A stretch of 64,000 nt of DNA. Origin: Tolypeutes matacus. Taxonomy: Eukaryota; Chordata; Mammalia; Cingulata; Chlamyphoridae. The position numbers and the translations under genes were made by a program. Location: assembly GCA_026826555.1 (NCBI GenBank), contig JAKSZT010053769.1, positions 5,003,272-5,067,271 on the forward strand. The letters run 5' to 3'. Within the stretch, counting starts at the first letter, position 1, and the number at the start of each line of letters is the position of its first letter. The notes beneath the pieces were generated by a model. It did no database searches. It saw only the letters and a program-made list of their open reading frames with translations, and was not told where the DNA came from. Below, piece after piece: positions 46,301 to 58,369 of this stretch.

Positions 46301-47074
46301 TCTATCTTGATTACTGAGATTTGGGGCACCCCTTAAATTTTGTGCCTGAACTGAGCACCTCACTAGCCTCACCTCATGCTAGCCCTGCCATAAATTTTAA
46401 TTCCATAATTGAAAGAAGGATCTTAGGAAAATAATATATCTCATTTAAATATAAGAATTTCCTAATTATGTTGCTAAGACATAATTTTTTGGCAAATGGG
46501 AGAGTATACTTGGGTCAGGTCCAGCTATGGATGGGTTTCTCCAGGGCAAATGGCCAGAATCAGTTTCTCACCCAGTATAACAGGAAACACCAATTCCCAA
46601 GGGATTTGTGTACTAACTTTTGGAAAACAGGAGATCCATCCAAGAAGCCAGGAGGGAATTTTTGAGGTTTGGCCAACTGAAGAGTCCAGAGGTAGGTTCA
46701 TAAACATACAAACCAAGATACAGGGCCAGTAATCTAGAATTAGGATAATGAGAGCTAACCCAGGGCAGTTCAAAGAAATTACAACATTATCCAGTGTCTG
46801 CAATTTGTTATTCTAAGCCTGTTGAGAGTGAAGGAGGTGGTTAGCTTACCTTGAAGGGTTTAAAAATCCAGCAGGGAATGAAAAAATGGTATTTCATACA
46901 TTTGAAGCCAGAATGGACCTGCTCTGTGGCCCATGACACAGGTGACTAATGGCCAACTCCACTGATCTCCTTGGCTCACCCACCTCTGGTATAGAGGTGT
47001 TTTCAACCTCAAGATATTTTTTCAGCTGAAGCAGGACCCCTTTTCACCCCCTTCTCTAAAAGAGAGAGAGATTT
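46301..47074. other. unassigned sequence
   Basis: Overlapping frames at 46468-46803 on both strands are chance. No gene or named repeat seen. Confidence 0.4.
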
Positions 47075-47426
47075 TGGTCCATGTGAGTTGGATGCTTTCT
47101 TCCTGATGGCCTTCTGGGGCTGGCTGCAGGTGTTTCTTGGTCCTAGGCTCCTCTGTCACATGGCAATACACATGGCAGCCTCTCCTGGTCTCTCTGTTCT
47201 ATTTTGGGTTCTGTTGAACCTCAGCTTCTTGCTTCCCATGGCTTTTCATTCTGCTTATCAAGGAATACAATAATAGGATTAAGTCCCATCCTGACTGAAT
47301 TGGGCTATACCTTTACTGAAATAACACCATCACAAGGTCCTACTTACAATGGGTTCACATCCACAGGAAAGGATTAGGTTTAAGAACATGTTTTTCTGGG
47401 GTACATACATCTCCAAAACTACCGCA
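47075..47426 (-). mobile_element. MaLR LTR, truncated, related to 32849
   Basis: Antisense copy of the LTR family at 32849-33813: shared words on the minus strand include TCCTGTGGATGTGAACCC and GGTTTAAGAACATG-like plus-strand text, and a right end AAACTACCGCA. Its 3' portion (left side here) is missing. Confidence 0.75.
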
Positions 47427-47779
47427 GCTAGCTCTTAGGTTAAAGTACACTGAATATAGCCTTAAGGTCTTCTTTCTGGAGTCTAAGACCCTCTCTAATC
47501 TGAACCCACCTTCCCTTTACACCTTATCTTCTATGGCGTCTCAATGTCTCCCTCTTCCATTCAGTAGCATTTCCATTCTCATTTCTACTTGTACCTTTAT
47601 TCACACTGCTCTCCCCATATGGAAAGAATTCCCTCTTCCTGTATACTATCAAAAACTCAACTTTCAAAACACAATTCAAATAAATACAATAAATAATTTT
47701 TTCTTATTTTTAATCACCTGAGAAGATAATCAACTGTGTAAAGCAAAACTGTATCAATGTATTCTAGGGTTTATAATCC
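47427..47779. other. unassigned sequence
   Basis: About 350 bases; nothing recognised. Confidence 0.4.
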
Positions 47780-49025
47780 ATAATATATATTTATATAGAG
47801 AGAAGGAGAAGTAAAATGCATAACATCAATAGCACAATAGCACTTGATTAGTGAAAAAGAAGGCAGGAAATGAAGGGGGAAGCATTTAAGATCAGATGGA
47901 ACAAGTTGAAAGCCATTAGCAGAATGGTAGATTTAAATCCAACTGTATAAATAAGTACATTAAATGTAGTCTAAACATTCAATCAAAAGGCAGAAATAAT
48001 CAGACTTGGGAATAAAAGTAAGTTCTGACTAAATGCTGCTTACAAAACCCACTTTAATTGTAAAGACTCAGACAGGTTAAAAGTAAAAGTATGGAAATTG
48101 TATACATACAAACTCTAACCAAAAGAAACTGGAGTGGCTGTATTAATATCAGACACAGTATAGACTTCAGAATCATTTTACATAAAGAGAGAGTGTTAAA
48201 ATCACCAAGAATATATTGCAAACATAAATTGAATGCCCCCAATAACAAAGCCACAAATGAAGCAGAAACTGATAAAAAATTAAAAGAGAAAGAGGCAATT
48301 ACAATTACAATTGGAAACTTCACCAGTCTTCTTTTATAATTTATGGAACAGGCAGACAGAAAATCAGTAAGGGTATAGAATAATTGAACAACAATATTAA
48401 GAAAATTGACCAAATTGATATTTAAGGAATCCTCCACCCAACAACAGCAGAATATACACTCTTTTCAAGTGCACATGGAACATTCACTAGCATAGACCAT
48501 ATTCTGGTCCATACAATATATCTCAAATAATTTATAAGAATTCAAAAATTGTGCAGCAATTTTTTTATTTTTAATCATACAATGAAATTAAACTGGAAAT
48601 CAGTAACACAAAGATATCTAGAAAATCCCTGAGTATTTGGACATTAAACCATACACTTATATATAACTCAAGGGCCAAAGGAAAGTAACAAAGGAAATTA
48701 GAAAGTATTTTAAATAAATGAAAATAAAAACACAACATACCAAAAATTGTAGGACACAGCTAAAGAAGCACTTACAGGAAAATTTATAACATTAAATGCT
48801 AGAAAACAATAATGATCTTGAGTCAATACCCTAAGTTTGTACCTTAAACTAAAAAAAAAAAAAAGAGCAAAATCAAGCACAAAGCAAGCAACAGGGGAGG
48901 AAAGAGGAAATAATAAAGATGAGAGAAGAAATCAATGAAATTTTAAAAAAGAAAAAATGAGAGAAATTCAATGAAACCAAAAACTTGTTTTTTGGATCAA
49001 TATAATTGATAAACCTCTAGCCCAA
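47780..49025 (+). pseudogene. L1 ORF2 fragment (endonuclease to early RT)
   Basis: Plus-strand L1 ORF2: 48120-48330 carries RNWSGCINIRHSIDFRI (endonuclease); then PTTAEYTLFSSAHGTFTSI-like words at 48435-48500; then an early RT linker to about 49025 (…AAACCAAAAACTTGTTTTTT…). Both ends are truncated and no 3' UTR follows, so the remainder was lost or replaced. An A-run lies at 48851-48864. Confidence 0.85.
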
Positions 49026-49558
49026 ATCAGATCTAATTCACACCAATCTTGTCATCTATGTTGCTGATTTCATACTTAAGTATGTATTTTTCTTATTACC
49101 TAGAATGTAAACTCCTAGGATGCAGAGACTAAAGTACAACTTCTGTACAGCTTAAATATTATGCTTTATACATTGGATGAGCTTTAAAAACCTTGTAGGA
49201 AAAATAGAGGATGAGAAGGAAGGGGAAGAATAAGAGACAGAAGGTAGGCTTTTAACTCAAAGAAGCAAATTATATTTCTTGTTCCCTTTCTTTATGTCTC
49301 TGTATGTGTTCATTTGCATCTGAGTATGAGTATTTATAGAGATCTATCAATCTAGATGAATATAAATATATTTATGGGTTTTTGTTAATATGTGTATGTT
49401 TGTGTGTGTGTGGTAAAAGGCATGATACAATTTATGAAAACATTTTTAAAGCAATATGAATTATTTTTCATGGATACATATATATAAAGTTAGACTATAG
49501 AAGGCTATACATTAATCATAATATGGGATGCCAAAGGGGATGAGGCAAAGAATGGTAA

Positions 49559-49589
<31 letters not shown>

Positions 49590-49983
49590 GGGCCATGCCT
49601 ATACCAATTATGATACTTTGCTGCTCAGGAGTATGATTTATCAACTTTCCAAACCTGTGTAGAAATATAGTAACAGATAGAGAGAGGGGAGAAAATAGAG
49701 TAGGAGAAGGAGGAAGAGAAAAAGAGCAGTAGGAGGAAGTTTGAATAGGATTATGCTTGGATTGGCTTTCTCCATTGGAATGCACCATAATTCAGTAGTT
49801 AGACAGCAGTAATAATAATTAATAATAGCTAATATTTAACTAGAAAGAGGAAGCAAGTGACATAACAATGAAAATGTTATACAAAGTTAAAAAAAAAAAA
49901 ACAATATAAAATTGTATGTATTACTATTTTTAAAATATGTATTATGTGAACAAGAATTGGAAGATATTACAATGGATGACATT
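49026..49983. other. unassigned; L2-like scrap and simple repeats
   Basis: 49095-49135 has L2-like ACCTAGAATGTAAACTCC. A short (TG)n lies near 49400 and an (AAAT)n at 49557-49589. No gene seen. Confidence 0.45.
49557..49589. repeat. (AAAT)n microsatellite
   Basis: Eight consecutive AAAT-type units. Confidence 0.95.
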
Positions 49984-50443
49984 TGTATTACTTTCCTAGG
50001 ACTGCCATAACAAAGTATCACAAACTGGGTGGCTTAAAACAAAAGAAATTATTGTCTCACAGCTCTGGAGTCTAGAAGTCCAAAATCAAGGTGTTGCCAG
50101 GGCCATGCTCCAAATGAAACCTATAGGGAGAATCCTTCCTTGCCTCTTTTAGTTTGTGGTGCTTGCCTACAATCCTCGGAGTTCCTTGGTTTACAGCCGC
50201 AGCACTTCATTCTTTCTTCCTTTGTCACGTGCCCTTCTTCCCTCATGCTTGCATGTGTCTATGTCCAAATTTCCTCTCCTCATAAGGACCCCAGACCTAT
50301 TGGATTAGGGCCCACCTAATCCAGTTTGTTCTCATCTTAACTAATCCCATCTTCAAAGACCCTTTTTCCAAATAAGGTCATTTTCAATGGACCAGGGTTA
50401 GTTCATGAATGTCTTTTGGGGGGATACAATATAACCTATAACA
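49984..50443 (-). mobile_element. MLT1-type MaLR LTR
   Basis: 460-bp antisense LTR: left TGTATTACTTTCCTAGGACT, then GGTGGCTTAAAACAAAAGAA, CTCATAAGGACCCCAGACC, ATTAGGGCCCACCTAATCC; right end CCTATAACA. Flanks ACATT (left) and GCATT (right) are a 5-bp duplication with one change. Confidence 0.9.
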
Positions 50444-52430
50444 GCATTGGTGATTTTTTTTCTTTTTCTTAGTATTAACTTTGCTGTTAATGTACTTAAT
50501 CCTTAAATTATGGTGGCTTAAGGATGCAGGAGAGTTGTATATGCCAGGGGACGCTCGGATTCAGTTCTATTGTTCTTCCTTATTCCTATAATCATATCTT
50601 GTGGAACCTAGTGGTGCCCAGCAGGCTGCTCACATTGTGTGTTGTGTAAATCTACTATAGATATGTTCTCACCCAACTTGTCAGGTGTCACATTATTTCA
50701 GCAAATCTACTGGATGTGCATACATTCTAAAAAGCCTGGTAAACTGTCTGGGGAAGATACATCCATAACTTTGAAATATTTTATTCTAAATTAGGAAATA
50801 CAATATATCAAGCCATTTGAAATTTCAAAGACACATTATATAATCAATATTGTGGTCAGCTTAGATAAGAAAATTGGTATTAAGGAGAAAATTTCTAGCA
50901 GAGGCATAAGGAAAAGACAAAATAAGACAACTCAGATAGAATGCCCTGCTGGATCTTAATCACTAGATTACATAGTAAAATGTTGCTGGCAATGGAAGAG
51001 CATTAGGAAAAATAAGTAAATATGCAGAATGTGAACAATTAAGAAAATGTCAAGAACAAGGGCCAATGCTTATAAAGAATAAATAATGGGTGAAGCATTT
51101 ATTTCTTCAGCACCCAAGGGAAAAATAAATAAAAATGGAAGAAATAGAAAGGAACTTGCTCAAAAGTGGCTTGGCAGTCTGAAAGAACAGCAGGATTTAA
51201 TTCAGTTTTCCCAAGAAAAGAGAAGGAAACTTTGGAGCTAACCCAACATATCTGTCCTCCAGATTAATTCAGCCTTCATACATCCATTCATCCATCCATC
51301 AGCAAACCTCTACCGAGTGACCACCAAATACCAGGCAATGTGCTAGGCTTTGAGGCGGGAAATCCCCAATCCTTTCCAATGCCTCTCTGCTTCTTGCCCT
51401 CTCTCCTTCCTCTCATTTTGACACACTAATTCTTCACTGAGGGAAAGCAGTGCATACCACACTATTCAATTATTAGAGCACCTAGAATAATCTGAAGAAA
51501 TAGAGACCAGAGCCCAATTTCTTATGCATACATTGCAACTAATCCAACTTCTTAGTAAAAGAACAAGTCTCAAGAGTTTAACTTTACTTTTTACCTAGTC
51601 CTGGATAAGGCACTAAGGTATAAAGGAGAGATATGGAAGCCCAGTGCCTGCTATTGAAATGCTTCCAATCTACAGTTTAAACAATTAAAGAACAATACAA
51701 GATTATTTATAACTCAAAAACGACAGCCTAGGAAAAGGAATTTTAGGAAATATTTGCCTATCTTCCCCAGCTTGACAATTTCAAACATTAAAAGAGAAAT
51801 CCCCAACCACGTTGTGGTTACCAATGCCATACATCAAAAGCAATTGTTAGGAATTATCATCTATCATTCTCTAGTATTTATATAATGTCTCCTGGGATGT
51901 AGGACACACCTAAGTCAGATGTTTTCTTTCTATGTGATGGGACTAGGATGTCTATAGGTCTTGTTATTTCAGATAAATGAGTAGTATGAGAAAAGAATAC
52001 TGATGAACTTGCAGTATCCTATCCCTTTCTGAAAAGAGTGTTTCATTCTGGCAGTTTCAGAGTATAAGGAGAGCTGCCTCCCAATGCCCATGCATTAAAC
52101 CCTAGATAACTGCCTTCCTGCATCCATGGTGTGCCTTGAACTTTGAGCATACACCCATATTATCAAACCAGCACAAATCTGGTGAAGAGACTCTATCCTG
52201 TTTCAAAGACTTGGGGGGCAGCAAGTGAATTCCTGGTGCCTCAGATAAAAGAAATCCCTTTGATGCGCCAGTCTTTTTTTGCCAAGCTAGATGTGAAATG
52301 AAACAAAAATTGCCTTATTTCATGCAAAAGTACATCCAGCTGACCCAAACCTTTACTGCAATTTGATGAGCCATATTATGATAGAACTACACGTTCTGAT
52401 GCCTTGATTGCCGTCGATAAGATACTTTGA
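50444..52430. other. unassigned; L2-like scrap near 51275-51360
   Basis: 51275-51360 has reverse L2 3'-end wording (CATCCATTCATCC…ACCAGGCAATGTGCTAGGC). The rest is AT-rich without recognised features. Confidence 0.4.
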
Positions 52431-52545
52431 AGTGGAGGACTCAGCTAAGCCATGCCCAGAATCCAGACCCACAAAAACTATGAGATAATGAATATGTGTT
52501 GTTTCAAGCCACTGAGCTTTAGGACAATTTGCTATGTGACAATGC
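52431..52545 (+). mobile_element. MLT1 LTR 3' end
   Basis: Plus-strand 3' part only: AACTATGAGATAATGAATAT, GTTGTTTCAAGCCACTGAGC, ACAATTTGCTATGTGACAAT. 5' part absent or unrecognisable. Confidence 0.75.
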
Positions 52546-52574
52546 AATCATTGTTTCTCCTATACCAAAAATAA

Positions 52575-52810
52575 TAACTATAAGTGTTTATATGTGTGAG
52601 TCAGTAGTCTAAGCTCTACATATGAAGTCATTCATCTAATCATCACAACAACCTTAGGAGGTAAGTACTGTTATTTTCCTAATTTTATACATGAGGAAAC
52701 TGAGGCCAAAAGGTCAAGTAACTGCCAAAAGTCATTCAACTAGTAAGAATTAGAGTCGATGCTTAGATTAGGTACTCAATAAATATTTTCTGAATGAATG
52801 AATAAATGAA
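52575..52810 (-). repeat. MIR, followed by L2-like tail
   Basis: Reverse MIR core (CATCACAACAACCTTAGGAG, TTTTATACATGAGGAAACTG, AGGTCAAGTAACTGCC). 52765-52810 is a plus-strand L2-type end (GGTACTCAATAAATATTTTC with GAATGAATGAATAAATGAA). Confidence 0.85.
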
Positions 52811-54324
52811 CTAATGTGTCTATGGCATTGATATTCATATGAGAATAAATATTTTGGGAGCTACTAAAACATTTTCTGCAGGTTACCAAACTCTATGAAA
52901 TTACTCAATGCATATGTAATAGATTCTCATGATGTGCTATCCCTTTTAGGCATAAAATATCCCTTACCTAATCTAATGCACACAGTAGATAGTATAGATA
53001 CGTGATACTATTTCAGACCAGTTAAGGAAATCATGCAGAAGAGTCTGGTCATTGGCCACAACTTATGGTATGAGAGTAATGGCTGATATTAGTGAATCTG
53101 ACCATTTTGTTAAATTTAAATTACCGGGTTCAGCTGTAAATAAGAAAATTTTGCATGTCGACCAGCTGATGGGCATTTTATAGGATACCTTCTGGCGACC
53201 CATTATATGCTGTGCTATTCCTATCTAATGCCAGCTCCTTCCAGTTCCACACCTGCAAGCTGGGCTGTGTGATTCATATCAGATGATTTCTTTGCCACAC
53301 AAAGGTGTGGTTTCCAAATAAATAATTTCAGAGTATGGCTTGATGACAAAGGAATGAGGCCAGCCTGGCCTTACATCCTTACCTTATCCCTTATTAGTAG
53401 CAAAATTTAATTTTCAACAGTGATCAATTCAAAAGTTTGATTTGGAAAAAAGAGAAAGGGGTGGGACTATATTCTTCAACATTAATCCTATTTAACCTCC
53501 TGGGATTCTGTGGGTCTTTGGGTAGTAATGTAATAACAGATATGCTGATATGTGTCCAAAAGGAATGTTTCATGAAAATGAGTCATTATGCCCCTCACTT
53601 CAAGGCTATTTTGGTAGCTAGCAGGAAATGGTATGCATCTCCCAGTATAAAATTGGCCTCAAAGTCAGTGGGGCCTATAAAAATCTTGATGTAATACAAA
53701 CATTGTATTTCTCAGCTATTTGCAAGTTCACCCCCACCCTACAGTAGAGGTTGAATCTACCTCTGAGAGGGTCCACATGGGATTTCTAGAATAAAATTCT
53801 TTAGATTTTGACATTTGTAATTCAGCTCTTATTACTGAAGCATTTGGAAAGGCAGTATGAAGTTCATCTGTGGGACTTTTGTTCCAGTCATTTCACTGGG
53901 CTTTCATTTACTCTACAACAGGAATAATCTCAGACCTATTTTTTTTTTTTCAGGGTTAGCCTCCTTTTCATAGCTTGATGGATTTCCCAGTAGTGAAAGA
54001 ACTAGTTCCTTCTGTGATCACCAAGGGGCAATATCACTCTCAGAGAATATATCAGCACCATCACCCCACTCCCAAACCTACTTGCTCAGCAATTTTTCAT
54101 TACCAGTACTTCCCCTCTCTTTTCCATCCTGGTAGCTTTCTGGAAAATAAAAAATAGCTCCTCCTCTCAAAAAGTTTGAGGACACTGCCCTTAATAAATA
54201 AGCATATAGGGAAAGAATGGCAAACCCTTAAGTGTAAATCAGTTTGCCTAATCTCCCACACTATACTCCCTCCCAAGACAATAGTATTCATCTTACTGGA
54301 GTAAGGATGGCTTAAATTAAGAAT
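52811..54324. other. unassigned sequence, no gene seen
   Basis: About 1.5 kb. An 85-codon frame at 53437-53694 has no recognised domain. T-run at about 53939-53950. Confidence 0.4.
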
Positions 54325-54520
54325 AGAGCCCTATAGTAACAGTTAACATCTATTAACCATTAATTTAATTCTCACAATAAGCCTGAAAGTAACCCCATTT
54401 TATAGATGGAGTACTCAGAAACAAAGAAGTTAAGTAATATTCCTAAAGTGATAGGGCTCCTAATTAATAGCATGACATTTGAACCATGGTGCCCTAGAGC
54501 AGAGATTCAGCCATACATGA
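54325..54520 (-). repeat. MIR
   Basis: Reverse MIR: GTAACAGTTAACATCTATTA, TTCTCACAATAAGCC, CCCCATTTTATAGATGGAGT, GAAGTTAAGTAATATTCC. Confidence 0.85.
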
Positions 54521-55349
54521 TTCTAACTGAAGAAAATATCAGCTTATTCTTCAGCCTGCACTTCAGGTCGGGGCTGACTTGAGCTAAAGCATAAATTAGG
54601 TCCTCGGCTTCCTTTTTCAGCCTATTTTTCACACCTCCAAAATCTCAGGCATCCTATCTCCTCCCAAACTCCATTAAGTCTGTTTTCTAGAACAGACAAG
54701 GTATCAGTCAGTAATTGTGAGTATAGCTACTACATTACATCCCATGGGAGATATTTACATTTAAACCACCTTGCTCTGTTTTTCAACCTAAAAAACTTTT
54801 CAGAAAGTTGCCTTTAAAGGAATTTCGGCATCTGTGAACAAATGTGGAGAGAAGAATGAGGCAGAAACATGTAGGCCATGTAGAGGATTCTTCTTAAAGT
54901 AGAACGCACACCACATGGATAAATACCAGCTCCATTCCTGGGGCCTGTTTTGCTGTTAAATGAGGAAGGGAAATTGCATTTAAGTCTATTTAATTCAGCT
55001 TCATGACCAACTCAGAACTCTACAGTATACTCAGAAGCAAAATAAATAAATGGACGCTTGACACCCTTGGGAACACCATCTCACTGGAGAGGTAGCATAC
55101 ATATAAACGTAGAACTCCAGGCAATTTTAGATAGTGTGCCAAAATAATTCATTGAGACAACAACTGCTGTAGAAGATTCAGAAGCTAGAAAAATTAGTCT
55201 AGGTCTTGGTATTTTGGAAGATTTCCAGAAAGATGCCTTGGTATAAACCTGGAAGGATATGAAGAGGAAAATTAAAGGATAAGGAATAGGAGAACCAAAA
55301 TCAGTGGTGCAAAAGTGAGAACAAAACTTAGGTTAAAACAAAGAATCTG
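54521..55349. other. unassigned sequence
   Basis: About 0.8 kb with no recognised feature. It ends in the left target duplication of the L1 that follows. Confidence 0.4.
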
Positions 55350-55965
55350 GGTTGTTTCCAACTTTTGGCAATGGTGAATAATGTGGCTATGAACATCGGT
55401 GTGCAGATGTCTATTCGTGTCACTGCTCTCAGTTCTTCTGGGTATATACCCAGTAGTGGTATTGCAGGGTCACATGGCAAGTCTATATTCAACTTCTTTA
55501 GGAACTGCCAGACAGTCCTCCATAGTGGTTGTACCATCCTGCATTCCCACCAACAGTGAAGAAGTGTTCCTATCTCAACAGAGGAATGGATAAACAAACT
55601 GTGGTCTATTCACACGATGGAATATTATGCAGCTGTAAGAAGAAATGAAGTCATAAAGCATATGGCAACATGGATGAACCTGGAGGACATTATGTTGAGT
55701 GAAGCAAGCCAGACACAAAAGGACAAATACTGTATGAATGCATTACTATGAACCAAATATATTGTGTAATATATTGTTTGATTCACAAAAAAACAAAGAC
55801 AAAAAAACAAACAAAAAACAAAACAACAAAAAGAAAAATTTTACATGTATCCATTACATTTAATTGAGAAATGTATATATTTATTCATCTGTGTTTACTT
55901 TTTAGTTTTTAATTGCTTATGTTTTCAATTATTAAATGTACAAAATAAAGTTAAAAAAAAAAAAA
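55350..55965 (+). mobile_element. L1 insertion with 5' inversion (twin priming)
   Basis: Left part (55350 to about 55558) is L1 ORF2 C-terminal sequence on the minus strand with a long frame ([20 protein letters not shown] and [20 protein letters not shown]). The right part (about 55559-55965) is the adjoining downstream L1 sequence on the plus strand, ending in 3' UTR, an AATAAAG signal and an A-run. The two parts abut at neighbouring positions of the L1. Flanks repeat AAGAATCTG (55341-55349, 55966-55974). Together these match twin-primed reverse transcription. Low decay suggests a young insertion. Confidence 0.93.
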
Positions 55966-55974
55966 AAGAATCTG

Positions 55975-56344
55975 TATTCCTTCTCTTCCCCCACCCTGCC
56001 TTTGCAGTTACTCCACAAACATTCCTTGAGTTTCTATTTTGTGCTAGACACTGTTCTAACCGTAGGGGAATCAGATAGATGAACGCCCTCCATTCACAGA
56101 GCTTACATTCTAATAGGGGAGACAGATACATACACAAATAGATAAATTATATAAATTCAAATAGTGATAAATACTAAGAGGAAAAAAATGGGAAAGAAAG
56201 TTACTGGAGGGAAGCCCACTTTTGTTCCTGTGGTCGGCAAAGTCTTCTCTGAAGAGGTTTATGTGGGCTGAGACCTAAATGAACATTGTTCCAAGCAGAG
56301 GAAAGGGCAGGTGCATGGGATCTGAGTCAGAAATTTTAGGATAA
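55975..56344. repeat. L2-like relic at 56010-56280
   Basis: Reverse L2-type wording: TTTGTGCTAGACACTGTTCT, ACAGAGCTTACATTCTAAT, then CTGAGACCTAAATGAACATT near 56269. The family name is tentative. Confidence 0.5.
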
Positions 56345-56452
56345 GGAGGAGGAGGAGGAAGAGAAGACGAAGGGGAGGGAGAGGGAGGGAGGAAAAGAAA
56401 GGAAGGGAGGGAGGGAGGGAAGGAAGGAGGGAAGGAGGGAGGGAAGGAGGCC
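56345..56452. repeat. polypurine (GGA/GGGA/GGAA)n tract
   Basis: About 108 bases almost purely G and A on the plus strand. Frames over it on the minus strand (56259-56573, 56275-56469) are low-complexity Pro/Ser/Leu artefacts. Confidence 0.95.
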
Positions 56453-56955
56453 AATATTCTGTGGCACAATGAATGGGGGAGTATGTGATAAATATTGTCT
56501 TCTGGTGCTCAGCATCCATTGCCACCCCTTCTAAGCCCTCTCCTTTGTCACAGGGATGGTATACAAGTACCAAGCATGGGACAGGGGGCAGAGAGGGTTT
56601 GTAATTAGATAGTAACCAAGAAAAATTCTCTCAACATAAAAGGAGAGAAAGTGAAAGATATGTGAGGAGATATATGTCAGTTTTATCTGTTCTTTTTTAA
56701 AAAAATAAGCATGAGGCAAGGTCATCAGCTGAGGAAGTTAGTAGGAGAATAAATGTATGAAAAATGTTAATAAGATTGTTAACAGTCTATGCTAGATGCC
56801 CACTGAGATTTGAGGTTACAATTTTAAAGGTCAGCACAGTTGCCTGATTTTGTCCAACAATGCTCAGCTGTTAAGTGCAGTTCAGAGTAGGCATAGTTGG
56901 GTTTAATCATGGTGGGTGTTGCACATGAGTATGATTGGGAACAAAAAAACTAAAG

Positions 56956-57060
56956 TTTTGTTTTGTTTTGTTTTGTTTTTGAGGTACTGGGGTGGGGGAT
57001 TGAACCCGGGATCTCATATGTGGGAAGCAGGCACTCAACCACTTGAGCTACATCGTCTCC
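56956..57060 (-). mobile_element. short tRNA-derived SINE
   Basis: 105-bp antisense SINE: minus-strand head GGAGACGATGTAGCTCAAGT, B-box-like GGGTTCAATCCC, tail of GTTTT repeats read on the plus strand (AAAAC on the minus). CTAAAG flanks both sides (56950-56955, 57061-57066). It lacks the longer body of the 14051/23821 copies. Confidence 0.8.
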
Positions 57061-57066
57061 CTAAAG

Positions 57067-58150
57067 CTGTTTTTAAGAGATTGGTTCTAGCATTGGGCCA
57101 AGAAACCTAAGCTGCTCCTTTTCCTCCTGCAGCCGACAGGGCTTTATGCTCCTGCTAAGAATAGCAGCAGCTAGGTAAAATGATGCCAAATTATGATGAA
57201 TCTTGAATTCCCAGACTGGAAGTTAGACTTGATCTTGGAGAAGGTTGTCACTCATGACATTTTGAACCAAGTAATTGATAAAACAAAAATGGTTCAGAGA
57301 AAAAAAAACAAGAGGTTTCTTCTCATCTCTTGAATAACTAGGACTTGTGAGGATTTATGTACCTGAATTTACCCTGTAGAAGGCATCACTATTATTAGAG
57401 AGCTTCTTAGTAAATCAATTATATCTACTGTACAAAGTCCAGTAAAGGAAAATCAATGAAATGTGATTCCCATATTCTAAGGACTTTTGTTACAAGCATG
57501 ATGACCAAGAACAATAAATTTTCCTGGAAAATTTCAAATTCAAGTATTCTTCCATTATTCCAAGTGATACCCTTGTACTTGTTACACCAGGTGCCTTAAT
57601 TGTTGATTCAGAAAGATATTTTTACCATAACAACTAGACCAAACACACTACCATTAAAAGAACAAAGACAGAATGCAGATTAAAACCTTGGGTATCAAAA
57701 GTCCCAGATATGGATGTCAGCAGTTGACTTGTTAAAAATTCTACCATCTCAGAATCCTGATGTCCTTCTCGGGAAGGACAATTGATTTGATGTGTTCAGA
57801 CTAACATCTGTCCTCAGAACTGATTTTTCTAAAAAGTTAAGGAAAAAAGCCATTGCTCCACCACCCAGGCTAAACCTGAGAAAGAGAGGATACAGAAGCT
57901 CATTTGGGGACACTATGGAGATTGAAGGGGGAGGAACAATTCTAATTTAGTCCCTTAGATCACTTTGGAGACCCCAATATATTATTTAGGGTATGGGCCA
58001 AGTTGCTGTGGTAAAGTGTCCCTGACACAGTTGCTCAAACAAAAGAGGTTTATTTCATTTTCATATGCCAGTCTGGAAGGAGCCGGCTGGTCTCTTAGAG
58101 CTCAGATGGTCCAGATGGGTTCCTTCATGTTGCTCTGCCATAACTGAAGG
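57067..58150. other. unassigned sequence
   Basis: About 1.1 kb. 57990-58148 has wording like antisense MaLR LTR ends (CAAAAGAGGTTTATTTC) but is not resolved. No gene seen. Confidence 0.4.
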
Positions 58151-58369
58151 CAGGGGCTCTTACATGTTGTGGACTCAGGACCCCTTTACACTCTTAAAGA
58201 TTATCAAAGACCCCAATGGTACTTTTATGTGGATGATATTTTCTGTATTTGAAATTAGAATATTAATATTAGAATATTAAATTGTTTATTAACTTATTTT
58301 AATATAACAATGATGAACCCATTGCATGCTAACATTGCTGACCTATTACATTAAAAAGTACTATATCTT

